A stretch of 64,000 nucleotides of DNA from Streptomyces bambusae (GCF_020532645.1 NZ_JAJAUZ010000007.1:124001-188000); one strand, 5' to 3'. Shown: positions 1-10,000, numbered from the stretch's first letter. Program-made: numbers and translations. The notes: generated from the letters alone by a model not told the origin.

Positions 1-1680
1 AAGTACCGGTACGCCACGATGTACGACCTCGCGACCGACAGGCTGCACCTGATCCGGCCCGAGGGAGACTTCTGGCTGCGGTTGTGGGCGCAGGACAAGG
101 AGTTGCAGCGGGTCCTCGCTTCTCAGGACGACGCCGTGCTCCTGAGCTGGGTATCCCGGGCCCTGGACGAGAACGCCTTCACCGACCCTGCGGAGGCCGC
201 TGCCGTCCAGCACCTCGGATACCTCGCCGAGCGGAAGCCGGGGAGCAGCGGAGAATTCCTTGCGGCGGTGATGGCCGGGACGGCGAACAAGATCGGGGAG
301 GCGGCCCTGCATCCGTCTCTCAGGCACTGGTGCTGGGGCAAGTGTCCCGAAGACAAGAGGGTCAAGTGCCAGGGAGGCAGCTGCCTGGCCTACAAGACCG
401 GGGTCGGGCACCACCATCACTCCGCTGCCGCGGAGGTCGCGCATGCGGGCCCGGGTCCCCGCAAGCCGGTGACCCGTACGCCGAGGGACGCGGACAGGAA
501 CGTCCTGGGACACGGGTCGTACACCGAGGCGGACGACGACGTCCTCGTCCCCGCGGGCGTCACGATCCGCTTCTGGACCCACCGGGACCGGGTGCTCAAC
601 AAGAACGAGAAGTCCCGGGCGATCATCGCCGCCGGCGACCCGGTCGACACCAAGGGCCCGGGCGAGAAGGTGGAGAACCTCCTGGTCTCCCCCCTCAAGC
701 CCGGGGAGGCCAAGGAGTCGGCGCACGCAACCCGCTACCTGCAGAACTGCTTCGAAGTGCGCCCGGGCGACGGCGACATCTACCTCTGCGGCGACTCGAT
801 GGACGGCAGCCTCAAGTGCTACTTCTACGAGGGCACCGATGGTCACCACCATCCCGACTGCCAGGGCCTGCTGGGCCGCAAGGGGCGCCTGAAGGACGTC
901 GTCCTGAACGGCGGCGTCATCAATTTCTGGACCTGCCGCGAGAAGGGCGTGACGACCGAGGAGGAGTCCGACCCCCGGCAGGACTACACCCAGGAGCAGT
1001 CCGACTACCACAACGACATGGCTGCATACGTGCAGTCGCTCGTCACCCTGCGGAAGACCAACCCGGTCCTGGCCTACCTCCAGGTGGCCTGCACCGCCCA
1101 CGCCACGCGCTACGAGCTGGACGTGGTGCCGCTGGAGACCAGGCAGGCCATCACCCACATCCTCAACGGGACCGAGCCCCGGGTCGACCACCTCTCGCTC
1201 GACCGGGCCGAGCGCGCCGAGCAGGTACGCCTGGTCTGGGCCCGGCTGCACGACCTGGAGTCCTGGGAGCAGGACTCCCTCTTCAAGCGCCCCACGTGGC
1301 AGCAGGTGTACAGCGACCTGTGCGACCGGCGTGACCGGGCGGCATACGCCACCGAAACCTTCAGAGGGCTGGTCCTCGGAGTACAGGCGTCGGGGCCCCG
1401 CAGCAGCATGCCGGCCGAGGTGTGGGACACGGGTCTCCACCGGCTGGAGGCGTTCGCGACTGCTGTCGAGAGCTGCTTCTACTACCCGCCGACCAGTGAG
1501 GCGGGCACCCGGCTCACGGCGTTCTGCACGTCTCTCCGGCAGGCCTCGGCCGGAGACTCCGCGGCACTCGCCGCGGTCGAGGCGCTCGCGGCCGGTCTGG
1601 AGTACCTGACGGGGCTCACGCCCACCGATCAGGCCCTCGGCCTCGTGGAACGGGAACAGCCCCTGCCCTGGTCCCAGTGA
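1..1680 (+). CDS. Putative adhesin (Stv-like) protein, 5' partial
   Basis: The frame is open to the left edge, so the true start may lie upstream; the first in-window ATG is at 19 and no convincing ribosome site precedes it. The visible product is about 553 residues with no signal peptide in view. The middle contains a GHGSY motif followed by a VPAGVTIRFW strand and a second, similar block with GGVINFWTC, plus many Cys and His residues. The GHG...VP.G pattern resembles the putative-adhesin (Stv) domain found in bacterial effector-like proteins; this is recognition by eye, not a search. The C-terminal 200 residues look helical. Function unknown; it could equally be an uncharacterised cytoplasmic protein. 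It ends 119 bp before zwf. Confidence 0.5.
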   Translation, partial: KYRYATMYDLATDRLHLIRPEGDFWLRLWAQDKELQRVLASQDDAVLLSWVSRALDENAFTDPAEAAAVQHLGYLAERKPGSSGEFLAAVMAGTANKIGEAALHPSLRHWCWGKCPEDKRVKCQGGSCLAYKTGVGHHHHSAAAEVAHAGPGPRKPVTRTPRDADRNVLGHGSYTEADDDVLVPAGVTIRFWTHRDRVLNKNEKSRAIIAAGDPVDTKGPGEKVENLLVSPLKPGEAKESAHATRYLQNCFEVRPGDGDIYLCGDSMDGSLKCYFYEGTDGHHHPDCQGLLGRKGRLKDVVLNGGVINFWTCREKGVTTEEESDPRQDYTQEQSDYHNDMAAYVQSLVTLRKTNPVLAYLQVACTAHATRYELDVVPLETRQAITHILNGTEPRVDHLSLDRAERAEQVRLVWARLHDLESWEQDSLFKRPTWQQVYSDLCDRRDRAAYATETFRGLVLGVQASGPRSSMPAEVWDTGLHRLEAFATAVESCFYYPPTSEAGTRLTAFCTSLRQASAGDSAALAAVEALAAGLEYLTGLTPTDQALGLVEREQPLPWSQ

Positions 1681-1799
1681 CGGCCGGCGCCCCCGCGTGC
1701 CGGATCCCCTCCCATCCCGCACAGTGAGCCATGAGGAGCGGTGGCACGCGGCCGGCGACGTACGACGGCGACTGCGGACCGGCAGAGGAGGACACCGTC

Positions 1800-3251
1800 A
1801 TGGACCGAACGGCCACGTCCCGTGAGCTCCTCCCCGCGGACCACGTCATCGTCCTCTTCGGCGCGACGGGCGACCTCGCCAGGCGCAAGCTGCTGCCCGG
1901 CCTGTTCCACCTCGCCAAGGCGGGGTTCCTGCCGAGGCGGTGCCGTGTGGTCGGTACCGCCCCGGCCGCCGAGGCGCTGAGTGACGAAGCGTTCCGCGCC
2001 CATGCGCGGCAGGCGGTGGAGGAGTTCGGCCGCTCACGCCCCGAAGGAGCGGCCTGGCAGGCTTTCGAAGCCTCGCTGTCCTTCGGGGCGGCGGACCGGG
2101 ACGACGCGGCACCGCTGCTCCGGGCGGTACGCGAAGCCGAGCAGGCCATCGGCGGAACGCCGCAACGGCTCTTCCACCTCGCGGTCCCGCCCGCAGCCTT
2201 CCCGTCGGTGATCGGCCTGCTGGGCGACACGGACCTCGCCCGGGGAGGCCGGGTCATCGTCGAGAAGCCGTTCGGCACCGACCTCGTGTCCGCCCGTGCA
2301 CTCAATGCGACGATCCACACGGTCTTCGACGAGTCCCGGGTGTTCCGCATCGACCACTTCCTCGGAAAGGAAGCGGTCGACAACATCCTCGCGCTCCGGT
2401 TCGCCAACGGACTGTTCGAGCCCCTGTGGAACCGCGGGCACATCAGCCACGTGCAGATCGACGTTCCCGAGAAGATCGACATCCAGGGCCGCGCCCACTT
2501 CTTCGAGGGCACCGGAACGTTCCGCGACATGGTCGTCACCCATCTGTTCCAGCTGCTCGGCTTCGTCGCCATGGAGCCCCCGGTCGCCCTGGACGCGCAG
2601 GCCCTCCGGGACGAACAGATCAAGGCGTTCCGCAGCATGCGGGTCCTCGCACCCGAGGACGTGGTCCGCGGCCAGTACACCGGGTACCGCACCGAGAACG
2701 GTGTCGCTCCGGATTCGGACACCGAGACGTTCGTCGCCCTGCGTGCCTGGATCGACAACTGGCGCTGGTCCGGCGTGCCGTTCCACCTCAGAACGGGCAA
2801 GGCGCTGGCCGAAGGCCGCCACACCGTGACCCTCGGGTTGCGCGAGCCGGTCCTGCGCATGTTCCCCCTGGACGCGCAGGCGGCGGCGGACGGCCGCGCC
2901 AACCAGCTGGTCATCGACTTCGCCGACCCCGGCACGCTCACGGCCCGCTTCCTCGCCAAGGAACCCGGCCCGGCCCTTCGGCTCGCAGAAGCCGCCATGG
3001 TGTTCGAGTACGGCACGTCCTTCACCCTCGAGAACGCGCTGGAGGCGTACGAGCACCTGATCCTCCAGGCGATGCTCGGCAACCAGGCCCTCTTCACCCG
3101 GTCCGACGGCATCGAGCGCCTCTGGGAGGTCGCGGCCCCGCTGCTGGACGCGCCTCCGGCGGTGGAGCCGTACGTGCCGGGCAGCTGGGGTCCCGAGCGG
3201 ACCGACACGGTCGCCGCCCCCTACCCGTGGCACCTCTCCCACCCGCGGTGA
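1800..3251 (+). CDS. zwf: Glucose-6-phosphate 1-dehydrogenase
   Basis: A 483-residue cytoplasmic enzyme that oxidises glucose-6-phosphate to 6-phosphogluconolactone with NAD(P)+, the entry step of the oxidative pentose phosphate pathway. The N-terminus has the nucleotide-binding GATGDLARRK motif (about residues 21-30). The family active-site signature RIDHFLGKEAVDN lies near residues 182-194, with EKPFG just upstream. Length matches the family. The ATG at 1800 was preferred to an upstream ATG at 1731 because GAGGAGG lies 7-8 bases before it and the GATGD motif then sits at the usual distance. No tal, tkt or opcA neighbours are present, so this is a stand-alone copy and may be a second paralogue supplying NADPH. 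Confidence 0.95.
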   Translation: MDRTATSRELLPADHVIVLFGATGDLARRKLLPGLFHLAKAGFLPRRCRVVGTAPAAEALSDEAFRAHARQAVEEFGRSRPEGAAWQAFEASLSFGAADRDDAAPLLRAVREAEQAIGGTPQRLFHLAVPPAAFPSVIGLLGDTDLARGGRVIVEKPFGTDLVSARALNATIHTVFDESRVFRIDHFLGKEAVDNILALRFANGLFEPLWNRGHISHVQIDVPEKIDIQGRAHFFEGTGTFRDMVVTHLFQLLGFVAMEPPVALDAQALRDEQIKAFRSMRVLAPEDVVRGQYTGYRTENGVAPDSDTETFVALRAWIDNWRWSGVPFHLRTGKALAEGRHTVTLGLREPVLRMFPLDAQAAADGRANQLVIDFADPGTLTARFLAKEPGPALRLAEAAMVFEYGTSFTLENALEAYEHLILQAMLGNQALFTRSDGIERLWEVAAPLLDAPPAVEPYVPGSWGPERTDTVAAPYPWHLSHPR

Positions 3252-3285
3252 GCCGTCCGAAGAGCGTGCCGCGTCCGGTTCGGCC

Positions 3286-3516
3286 TCACCGGGAGACCGC
3301 CGGAACGACGACCGTCAGCCGGTCGCCCCTGGCCACGTAGTGGACGTGGGCCTCGGTGCCGAGGCCGGCGACCGCGCGGTCCGCGCGGGGCGCGTCGGAC
3401 ATCGGGTACGTCGCGACCTTCCGGGAAGGCCGTCCGTCACACTCCGTACACCACGAATCGCACACCTGTTCGTCCTTGAGCTTGAAGCCGGCGATCTGGT
3501 AGGCCTTGGGCCGCAT
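3286..3516 (-). CDS. Small hypothetical protein with clustered cysteines
   Basis: A 76-residue protein read from an ATG at 3516, preceded by GAAAGGAA at good spacing. The start of the sequence, MRPKAYQIAGFKLKDEQVC, is followed by a WCTEC cluster, so three cysteines fall within about eight residues and could bind metal or form a redox site. No family recognised. It lies 79 bp downstream of the methyltransferase gene on the same strand and might be a distal member of that operon, but nothing links it functionally. It converges with zwf across a 34-bp gap. Confidence 0.6.
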   Translation of the reverse strand: MRPKAYQIAGFKLKDEQVCDSWCTECDGRPSRKVATYPMSDAPRADRAVAGLGTEAHVHYVARGDRLTVVVPAVSR

Positions 3517-3595
3517 GATCGGGTTCCTTTCACGGGGCGGGTGGTGCCTCCCAGCATCCGCGGAACGGGACACCCCGGAATCCTCCGATCAGGCC

Positions 3596-4693
3596 TCACG
3601 GCGGGGGAGGAACGTGACCGTCCCGTCTGGCGATCAGGCGGTAGGCGTTCGTCAGACGGAGGCGGCCGGCGAGCGGGCGCGCCAGCAGCCGGTCCAGGGC
3701 GGTCGCCGCCAGGAGCAGCGGGATCCCGGCCAGCAGGACGGCCGTCCGCACGGCGCGCCGCCAGGCCCCGGGTGCCGAGGCCAGCCACGGCAGGTCCTCC
3801 CGGGGGGCGACTGCGTCCAGTGCGATCCACAGGGCGGCCACCAGGTCGACCGCGTCGTGCGCCTCGGTGTGTTCCTCCGTGAGGACGGTGAAGCCCGTCT
3901 CGGCCAGCCGGCGGCGCAGATTGGCCACCGGTGCCAGGTTCAGGTGCTGCGGCTGGAGCCAGGGCAGCCACCAGCGGCCCAGCAGCCGTGCGTACCGGCT
4001 CTCGGGATCCGGCACGTCGATCACGAGCAGCCCGCCCGGCCGCAGCACGGTGCGCGCCGCCTCCAGTTCGTGCTGGGGATCGGTGCAGTGCTCCAGGTAG
4101 TGGAACATGCTCACCACGTCGTACGAACCGCCCATCCGCTCGGCGAGTTCGGGGAACGCCCCCCGGTGGCCCCGGCGTACGCGACCGGCCTGCTCGGCGA
4201 GTTCGGCACCCTCGGAGCGGTCCAGCCCGTCGAAGGCCACCGCCGGGAGTACCGCCCGGGCGTGCTGGCAGAAGTGGCCGTGCCCGGTGCCGACGTCCAG
4301 CCACTCGACGGCACCTTCGGCGAGGTGGGGCCGCACGGAGTCCGCCCGTGAGCGGTAGGCGGCGGTGCGTCCGCTGAACAGGCCGTCCAGCCGCTCCTCG
4401 CCGAGGCCGTCGTAGAAGTCCCGGTAGTAGAAGGCGAGACCGCGCTCGTTCAGCCGCGGATTCTGGAAGAGGTGTCCGCAGTCGTGGCAGCGGTCGAGGA
4501 CGAAGACGCCGGGCTTGTGCTGGAGGAGGTCGCCGGTGCGCAGGTGCTCGCCGAGCCGTCCCGAGCCGCACCAAGGGCACACCGGCGAGCGCGGTGCGAA
4601 GAAGACGGAGGTGCCGTCGGCCAGGTCCTTGCCGTACGCGGGGCGCAGCGCGGCCACCCGGAGCGTACGGGCCTTTCGCGAAGCGGAGCTCAT
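3596..4693 (-). CDS. SAM-dependent methyltransferase, last gene of the PKS operon
   Basis: A 365-residue class I methyltransferase. An N-terminal zinc-ribbon-like module has CPWC (Cys39, Cys42) and CHDC (Cys69, Cys72). SAM motif I (LDVGTGHG) is near residues 132-139, and a later block contains VVSMFHYLEH and LRPGGLLVID. A C-terminal hydrophobic stretch (about 314-336) suggests membrane association. The four-cysteine N-terminus plus this fold resembles methyltransferases acting on sugars or lipids. The ATG overlaps the glycosyltransferase stop as ATGA, with AAAGGACGA upstream, so it is translationally coupled. Position suggests it methylates the polyketide/lipid or its sugar; the substrate is not visible from sequence. 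Confidence 0.85.
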   Translation of the reverse strand: MSSASRKARTLRVAALRPAYGKDLADGTSVFFAPRSPVCPWCGSGRLGEHLRTGDLLQHKPGVFVLDRCHDCGHLFQNPRLNERGLAFYYRDFYDGLGEERLDGLFSGRTAAYRSRADSVRPHLAEGAVEWLDVGTGHGHFCQHARAVLPAVAFDGLDRSEGAELAEQAGRVRRGHRGAFPELAERMGGSYDVVSMFHYLEHCTDPQHELEAARTVLRPGGLLVIDVPDPESRYARLLGRWWLPWLQPQHLNLAPVANLRRRLAETGFTVLTEEHTEAHDAVDLVAALWIALDAVAPREDLPWLASAPGAWRRAVRTAVLLAGIPLLLAATALDRLLARPLAGRLRLTNAYRLIARRDGHVPPPP

Positions 4694-5874
4694 GCCTCGT
4701 CCTTTCGGCCCTGGGCCAGTCGTTCCAGGTGGAGGGCGGCAGCCCGGGCACCGCCGGCGTTGCGGAAGGCCCGTGAGACGGCGTGGGCCGCGTCCCGGGG
4801 ACGCGGGTCGGCGAGAACGGTGTCGACGGCCGTACCGATCGTGTCGACGGAGGCCCGGCCGAAGCGGATCCGTACCCCTGCCCCCGCGCCGACCACCTGC
4901 GCGGCGATCACCGGCTGGTCGTCCCGGATCGGCGCGACGACCAGCGGAACGCCGTGCCACAGCGCCTCGCACACGGTGTTGTGTCCTCCGTGGCACACGA
5001 CGCCGTCGGCGCGCGCGAGCAGTTCCAGCTGGGGGACGACGGGCAGGGTGATGACATCGAGGTCCCCGGGCGCGGCGCCGAGGGTGCCCCCGGGATCGAC
5101 GACGACGGCCTGCACCCGGTGCGATCGGGCCCGCAGGGCCCGGGCCGCCCGGTCCAGGAAGCGCTCCCCGGCATCGGTGTTGGCGGTGCCCAGGGTGACC
5201 AGGACCAGCTCTCGTGCCGGATCGAGCCGTTCCCAGGGGAAGGGGGCGGGGGAAGGCCGGGCGGTCAGGGACGGGCCGACCCAGCGCACCCGGTCGCCGC
5301 CCCGTGCGGGCGGCCCCGCCAGCTCGGGCGTGCTGAAGGCGAGCACGAGGTGCGGGGAGAAGCGCGGGTCGCCGCTTCCCTGCGGATCGCCGATCCGGGC
5401 GCGCAGATCGTCCAGCAAGGCCGCGTTCCAGGCGGCCACCTGGGGCATCGAAGCCAGGGCGTCCGTGAACTCGGCCGAGGTCGTCGCCGAGGTGGCCCAG
5501 GGCAGCCCCAGGTCCTCGGCGACGAGGGCGCCCGCGAGAGCCTGCTGGTCGGCAACGACCGCATCGGGCCGGAAGGCGCGGACCGCCTCCCGTACGCCGG
5601 GCGCCATGGCCTCGGCGAGCGGGACGAGGAAACGCTCCCACAGGAACCGCAGCGCCTCGGGGCCGCGCAGGTCCGGGGGCCGCACGCTCGGTGGCCCTCC
5701 TCCGGCGGCAGGGCACGGGTGGACGGCCGCTCCGCTGCCCGCGAGGCGGCGTACGAGCGCGGGCTCGCCCGCCCAGGCCACCTGGTGGCCCCGCAAGGTG
5801 AGCGCCGACGCGACGCCCACGGCCGGGTTGATGTGTCCGACCAGCGGGGGCACGACGAACAGGAAGCGGCTCAC
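4690..5874 (-). CDS. UGT-like (GT1 family) glycosyltransferase
   Basis: A 394-residue inverting glycosyltransferase with the GT-B fold, of the MGT/UGT type used for macrolides and lipids. The N-terminal half opens with FVVPPLVGHINPAV, the acceptor-domain beginning typical of the family. The C-terminal donor-binding signature is clear: VVCHGGHNTVCEALWHGVP followed by a DDQ, near residues 290-325. The start is a GTG at 5874 overlapping the upstream hydrolase stop as GTGA. It most likely attaches a sugar from a nucleotide-sugar donor to the operon product. No sugar-nucleotide biosynthesis genes accompany it, so the donor probably comes from primary metabolism (inference). Confidence 0.88.
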   Translation of the reverse strand: MSRFLFVVPPLVGHINPAVGVASALTLRGHQVAWAGEPALVRRLAGSGAAVHPCPAAGGGPPSVRPPDLRGPEALRFLWERFLVPLAEAMAPGVREAVRAFRPDAVVADQQALAGALVAEDLGLPWATSATTSAEFTDALASMPQVAAWNAALLDDLRARIGDPQGSGDPRFSPHLVLAFSTPELAGPPARGGDRVRWVGPSLTARPSPAPFPWERLDPARELVLVTLGTANTDAGERFLDRAARALRARSHRVQAVVVDPGGTLGAAPGDLDVITLPVVPQLELLARADGVVCHGGHNTVCEALWHGVPLVVAPIRDDQPVIAAQVVGAGAGVRIRFGRASVDTIGTAVDTVLADPRPRDAAHAVSRAFRNAGGARAAALHLERLAQGRKDEA

Positions 5875-6716
5875 CGGACCTGCACCGCCCGGTCGCCGGC
5901 GGGCCGGGGGTGCCGGCCGACCCAGTCGAGGACGAGATCGCGCACCCGGCCCGGCGCCTCGACCAGGACCGAGTGCCGGTGGCCGGGGAACGACTCGGTC
6001 GCACAGTGCGGCAGCAGCGACCGCATGCGGGGAGCCTGCGCGGCCAGATCGGAGTCGGCGCCGTAGAGGGCGAGTACCGGGCATCGGATCGCCCGCACGT
6101 CGTCGTCGTCCAGGACCGCGCTCGCCGGGATGTCCGCGGCGAGGGTGGTGTCGCGGACGAGCCGGCCGGCGGACTTCGCCAACCGGGCGGTGTGCCCTCC
6201 GTGGTGGGCGGCGATCCAGTCGAGGGCGGCGTCCTCGTTCACGCTCATCTCGTGCCGGACCCGCTCCAGCAGCCCGGCGATCTTGACCGCCCACGAGGGG
6301 GTGGCCGGCTCCGACTCGATCACCACCATGGCGGCGACCCGCTCCGGCCGGCGCAGCGCGTAGTCGAAGGCGACCGTACCGCCGTACGAATTGCCCACCA
6401 GATGGACCGGGTTCCGGATGCCGAGCCGGTCCAGGAGGGCGTCCAGGTCGTCGACGAACGCCCCCAGCGTGTAGCCGCGTTCCGGCCGCCCGCTGCGCCC
6501 GTGCCCCCGGTGGTCGTACATGACCACGTCCAGGCCGGCGGCCGCGAAGGCCGGGGCGACCGTGAAGTAGTAACTGGCCAGGCTGTCGGTGAGCAGCCCG
6601 TGGAGCAGGACGACCGTGGCGTCCGGGGCGGCGGCGCGGACCCCGTGCGCGGTGGGGCGAGCGCCGGTCAGGCGCTGGACGTGCAGCCCGACGTCGCCGG
6701 TGTCGACGATGGCCAT
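5871..6716 (-). CDS. Alpha/beta hydrolase, candidate chain-releasing enzyme
   Basis: A 281-residue alpha/beta-hydrolase. The oxyanion-hole HG motif is in VVLLHGLLTD (about 35-44). The nucleophile elbow is GNSYGG with Ser110. A candidate acid is Asp221 or Asp223 in LYGADSD, and the catalytic His is 246 or 248 in PGHRHS. MYDHRGHGRSG is typical of the fold. Neither PKS protein in the operon has a thioesterase domain, so this enzyme is a reasonable candidate to hydrolyse or transfer the finished chain from the ACP, but a tailoring esterase or dehydratase role is also possible. The ATG at 6716 lies 3 bp after the ACP stop. Confidence 0.85.
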   Translation of the reverse strand: MAIVDTGDVGLHVQRLTGARPTAHGVRAAAPDATVVLLHGLLTDSLASYYFTVAPAFAAAGLDVVMYDHRGHGRSGRPERGYTLGAFVDDLDALLDRLGIRNPVHLVGNSYGGTVAFDYALRRPERVAAMVVIESEPATPSWAVKIAGLLERVRHEMSVNEDAALDWIAAHHGGHTARLAKSAGRLVRDTTLAADIPASAVLDDDDVRAIRCPVLALYGADSDLAAQAPRMRSLLPHCATESFPGHRHSVLVEAPGRVRDLVLDWVGRHPRPAGDRAVQVR

Positions 6717-6719
6717 GGC

Positions 6720-7058
6720 TCAGTCCCTTCCCTCGGCCTTCAGGCACAGGCAGACGTGCTCGACGAGCCGGCCCACACTGAGCCCGATGATCTCCTCCAG
6801 CTCCATGGAGGCCACGAACTCGGCGAAGTTGACGGTGCTGCCGTAGCGGTCCTGGAGCAGACCGGCGAGTGTCACGAGGTCGATGCTCTCCAGTTCGAGG
6901 TCGCGGCCGAAGCGGGTCTCCATCGTGATCTCGGTGTCGTCGAGTTCGTATCCGTCCAGGACCTGTCCGATCATGCCGGTCAGTTCGGCGAGGACCGCGG
7001 CTTCGTCGAGGCGCACGGATCCGGTGGGTGCGGATCCGGAGGGCCGGATGGTGGTCAA
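6720..7058 (-). CDS. Free-standing acyl carrier protein with TTG start
   Basis: A 112-residue ACP. The phosphopantetheine-attachment Ser is in DLELESIDLV, followed by a helix ending in LQDRYG; the acidic helix II is typical of carrier proteins. The start is a TTG at 7058 that overlaps the preceding synthase stop as TTGA, with GGAGG six bases upstream. No ATG or GTG occurs at a plausible place. This ACP is additional to the in-cis ACP in the large synthase, so it may shuttle the chain between the two synthases or serve the DH/KS-AT protein, which has no ACP of its own. The fused PPTase in the preceding gene is the likely activator. Confidence 0.85.
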   Translation of the reverse strand: MTTIRPSGSAPTGSVRLDEAAVLAELTGMIGQVLDGYELDDTEITMETRFGRDLELESIDLVTLAGLLQDRYGSTVNFAEFVASMELEEIIGLSVGRLVEHVCLCLKAEGRD

Positions 7059-10000
7059 CTTGTTCCTCCGAGGGGGCTTCGCCCTTGCGGGCGGGGCGGA
7101 GTGGGTCCGACGGCGCCCGCTGCCGGTTGCTCCGGTTCCGGGCCGGTGGTCCAGGCCACGACGTACGTGCGGGGCGGCAGCCCGGCCGGATTGGCGATGC
7201 GTTCGCAGCCCACCCGGTACGTACGGGTGGGCGTGTCCGGCGGGCGCACGGTCACCGTCAGCCGGTCCGCTTCGGCACGGGTCACCTCGAAGTCGCGCGG
7301 CCGCCCGCGCAGACCGGTGCCCTCGGCCTTGGCGACGGCCTCCTTCGCCGTCCAGAAGCGCGTGAACCACGTTCCTGGCGGCTCCCCGCCTCCGCCGGCG
7401 GCGCGGCAGGCCGCCAGCAGCTCCTGTTCGGCCGGGGAAAGCGCGGTGGCGACGGTCGCCGGCGCGGGTTCGGTGATCTCCTCGACGTCGATGCCCGGAC
7501 CGTGCCGCAGGGCTCCGGGGTCCCCGCCGGGGGGCCGGTGCCGGGCGAGGGCGACACCCGCCTCTGCGCAGTGCGCGATCGACACGTCCAGCGGGGGGAG
7601 TTCCCGCCCGTGGCGGCCGGTGACGTACGGACGGCCGGACGCCTCGTTGCCGACGAGGAGCTCGGCGGGGTACACCGGTCCCTCCCCGTCCGCCCACAGC
7701 AGTCGCCGTACCGCGTCCTTGGCCGCGATCCGGCCGAGCAGCCACTGCCGGCGGCCCCGGGGCGGCCGCTCGGCGTACGCCGAGCGTTCGGGGCCGCCCA
7801 GTGCGTTGCGCATGATCAGCTCACGGGAGGCGAGGCCCGGCCAGCGCTCGAACACCACCGACCAGCCACCGGGACGGGTCGCGGAGAGGGTGTTGCGGTC
7901 CGGGAAGCGCTCCACCGGCCGGGTGTGGGGGTCGTTGTCGAAACGCCGGTCCTGCCAGCCGGTCAGCTGGGCCCACACCTGCCCGGCGACGGTGAGCACC
8001 GCGTCCGCTTCGAGCACCGTGTCCGTGAGGGACACGATCCGGACCGCGCATTCCACCGGTGTGCCGGGGGCCGGATGCGGCCCGAAGAAGCGCAGGTGCC
8101 GCACCCGCACCGGGAAGACGACGGTGCGTTCGGTGTGTGTTGCCATGATCCAGTAGCCGAGTACCTGTCCCACGTTGTCCAGCAGGGCGCCGGGTGCGGC
8201 CGGGGTCGTCAGCGTGGCGCGCACGTGCCGGTCGCCGATGGCGGTGAGCCGGGCCATGCCCTGGTACGACGGGCCGTGGAACATCCACCGCTCGCGGTAG
8301 ACCTGCTCGGCGGTGTGCGCGGGCACGCGCTCGGATCCGGGGTCGGGCGGATGCGGGGCGGAGGGCGCCCCGGGGTGACGGTCCGCCAGCGCCACCACCG
8401 CGCGGGCGTCGGGGCCGAACGACACGGCGACCAGGTCCGGCCCGCGCGGGGTCACCGTGACGGGCACGTCCACGGGATCGGCGGCCGTGAGCCAGCGGTC
8501 GAAGCACGCGTCGTGCACCTCCACGGCCACCTTTCCGGGCAAGGCCCGCTCGGCCGCCGCCATCAGGTGGGCCACGATCGTGGTGGCGGGCACCACGGGC
8601 CAGCGGTCGGCGACGTCGGGCCAGTCGGCGCGCTGCGGGAAGAAGCAGTGGTCGAGCAGGTACGGCATCCGGTCCACCCCGACCCGTACGCGTTCGTGAC
8701 GTACGGAGCCGGCGGTCCCTGCGCCGGCCGTCCCGGCCCCGGCTCGGCCGGTCCCGGAGCCGGCGGAGCCCGTGACCGGCGCAGTCGCGGTCCGCACGGT
8801 GCCGGTGGCGGCCGGCGCAGTTGCGGCCCGCACCACCCCGGCGGCCGGTCGGGCCGGCGGTGCCGGGAGGCGCGGCGCCCTTTCCGGCGGGGGCGTGCCC
8901 GCCGCGGCCATCACGTCCGCGGCCGTCTGCGCGGTCTCCCGCAGCAGGGCGGCCAGTTCGGCGGCCACCGGTGATCCGGCCGCTGCCGTATCGAGGACGC
9001 CGGCCGGATCTGCGGCTGCCCGGTCCCGGGCCAGAGCGGCCACGAGAGCGGGGTCCGGTGCGAGGTCCACCAGAGCACTGCCGAGGTCGAGACGGACGCA
9101 CTGCCGAGCCGGCCCCGGGACGGCCCCGGGCGGTGAGGCGGCGGCGGGGGTCCCGGCCGTCTGCAGAGAACGGGGATCGGTTTCCGCCCCGGCCGTCCAC
9201 AGGGCGGTGGCCACCCGTCGGAGCTGCGCCATTCCGTCGCGGTGCGGAGAACTGGCGGCGACGACCAGATGGTCCCGGCCGGCCAGGGTGTCGCCGACGA
9301 GGGAGCCGAGCTGCCCCGGCCCGGCCTGCACGAAGACGCGGATGCCCGCTCCGTACAGGGCGTCGGTCAGCGCCCGGAAGCGGACGGGTTCGAGGAGGTG
9401 GCGGACGAACAGGGCGCGGATCGCGGCTTCTTCCGGAGGAAAGGGTGCTGCTGTGGTGCCCGACCAGACGGGCACGTGCGGGGCCCTCAGCCGCATGCGG
9501 CCGGCGGCCGCCCTGATGGGCTCCAGGAGCGGTGCGAGCATGGGGGTGTGGAAGCCGGAGCGGAACGGCAGGACGCGTACGAGGACCCCCTCGGCGCGCA
9601 GTCCGGCGGCGAACGCCTCCACGTCCTCGGGAGGCCCGCACACCATCGACTGGTTCGGGGCGTTGTCGTGGGAGAGGACCACGGACGGGTGCAGTCCGCG
9701 GGCCAGGACCCGGTTCACCCGGCCGGCGCCCGCGCCGACGGCGGCGTACGCCAGGTCGGCACCCCGGACCGTCTCGGGGTCGAGGGCGGTCATGAAGGCG
9801 TCGACGGCAGCCTCCTCGTACAGGCCGCCGACGGCCATGGCGGTCCATTCACCGACGCTGTGGCCGGCGACGGCGTCGGGGACGATGCCGATGCGGCGCA
9901 GGGCCGTGTCGAGCAGCCGTCCGACGGCGACGACACCGAGTCCGTGGCGGCCGAGGCCGCCGCCCGGCTCCGGCCTCCGGCCGTCGGGGCCCGTCCGGGG

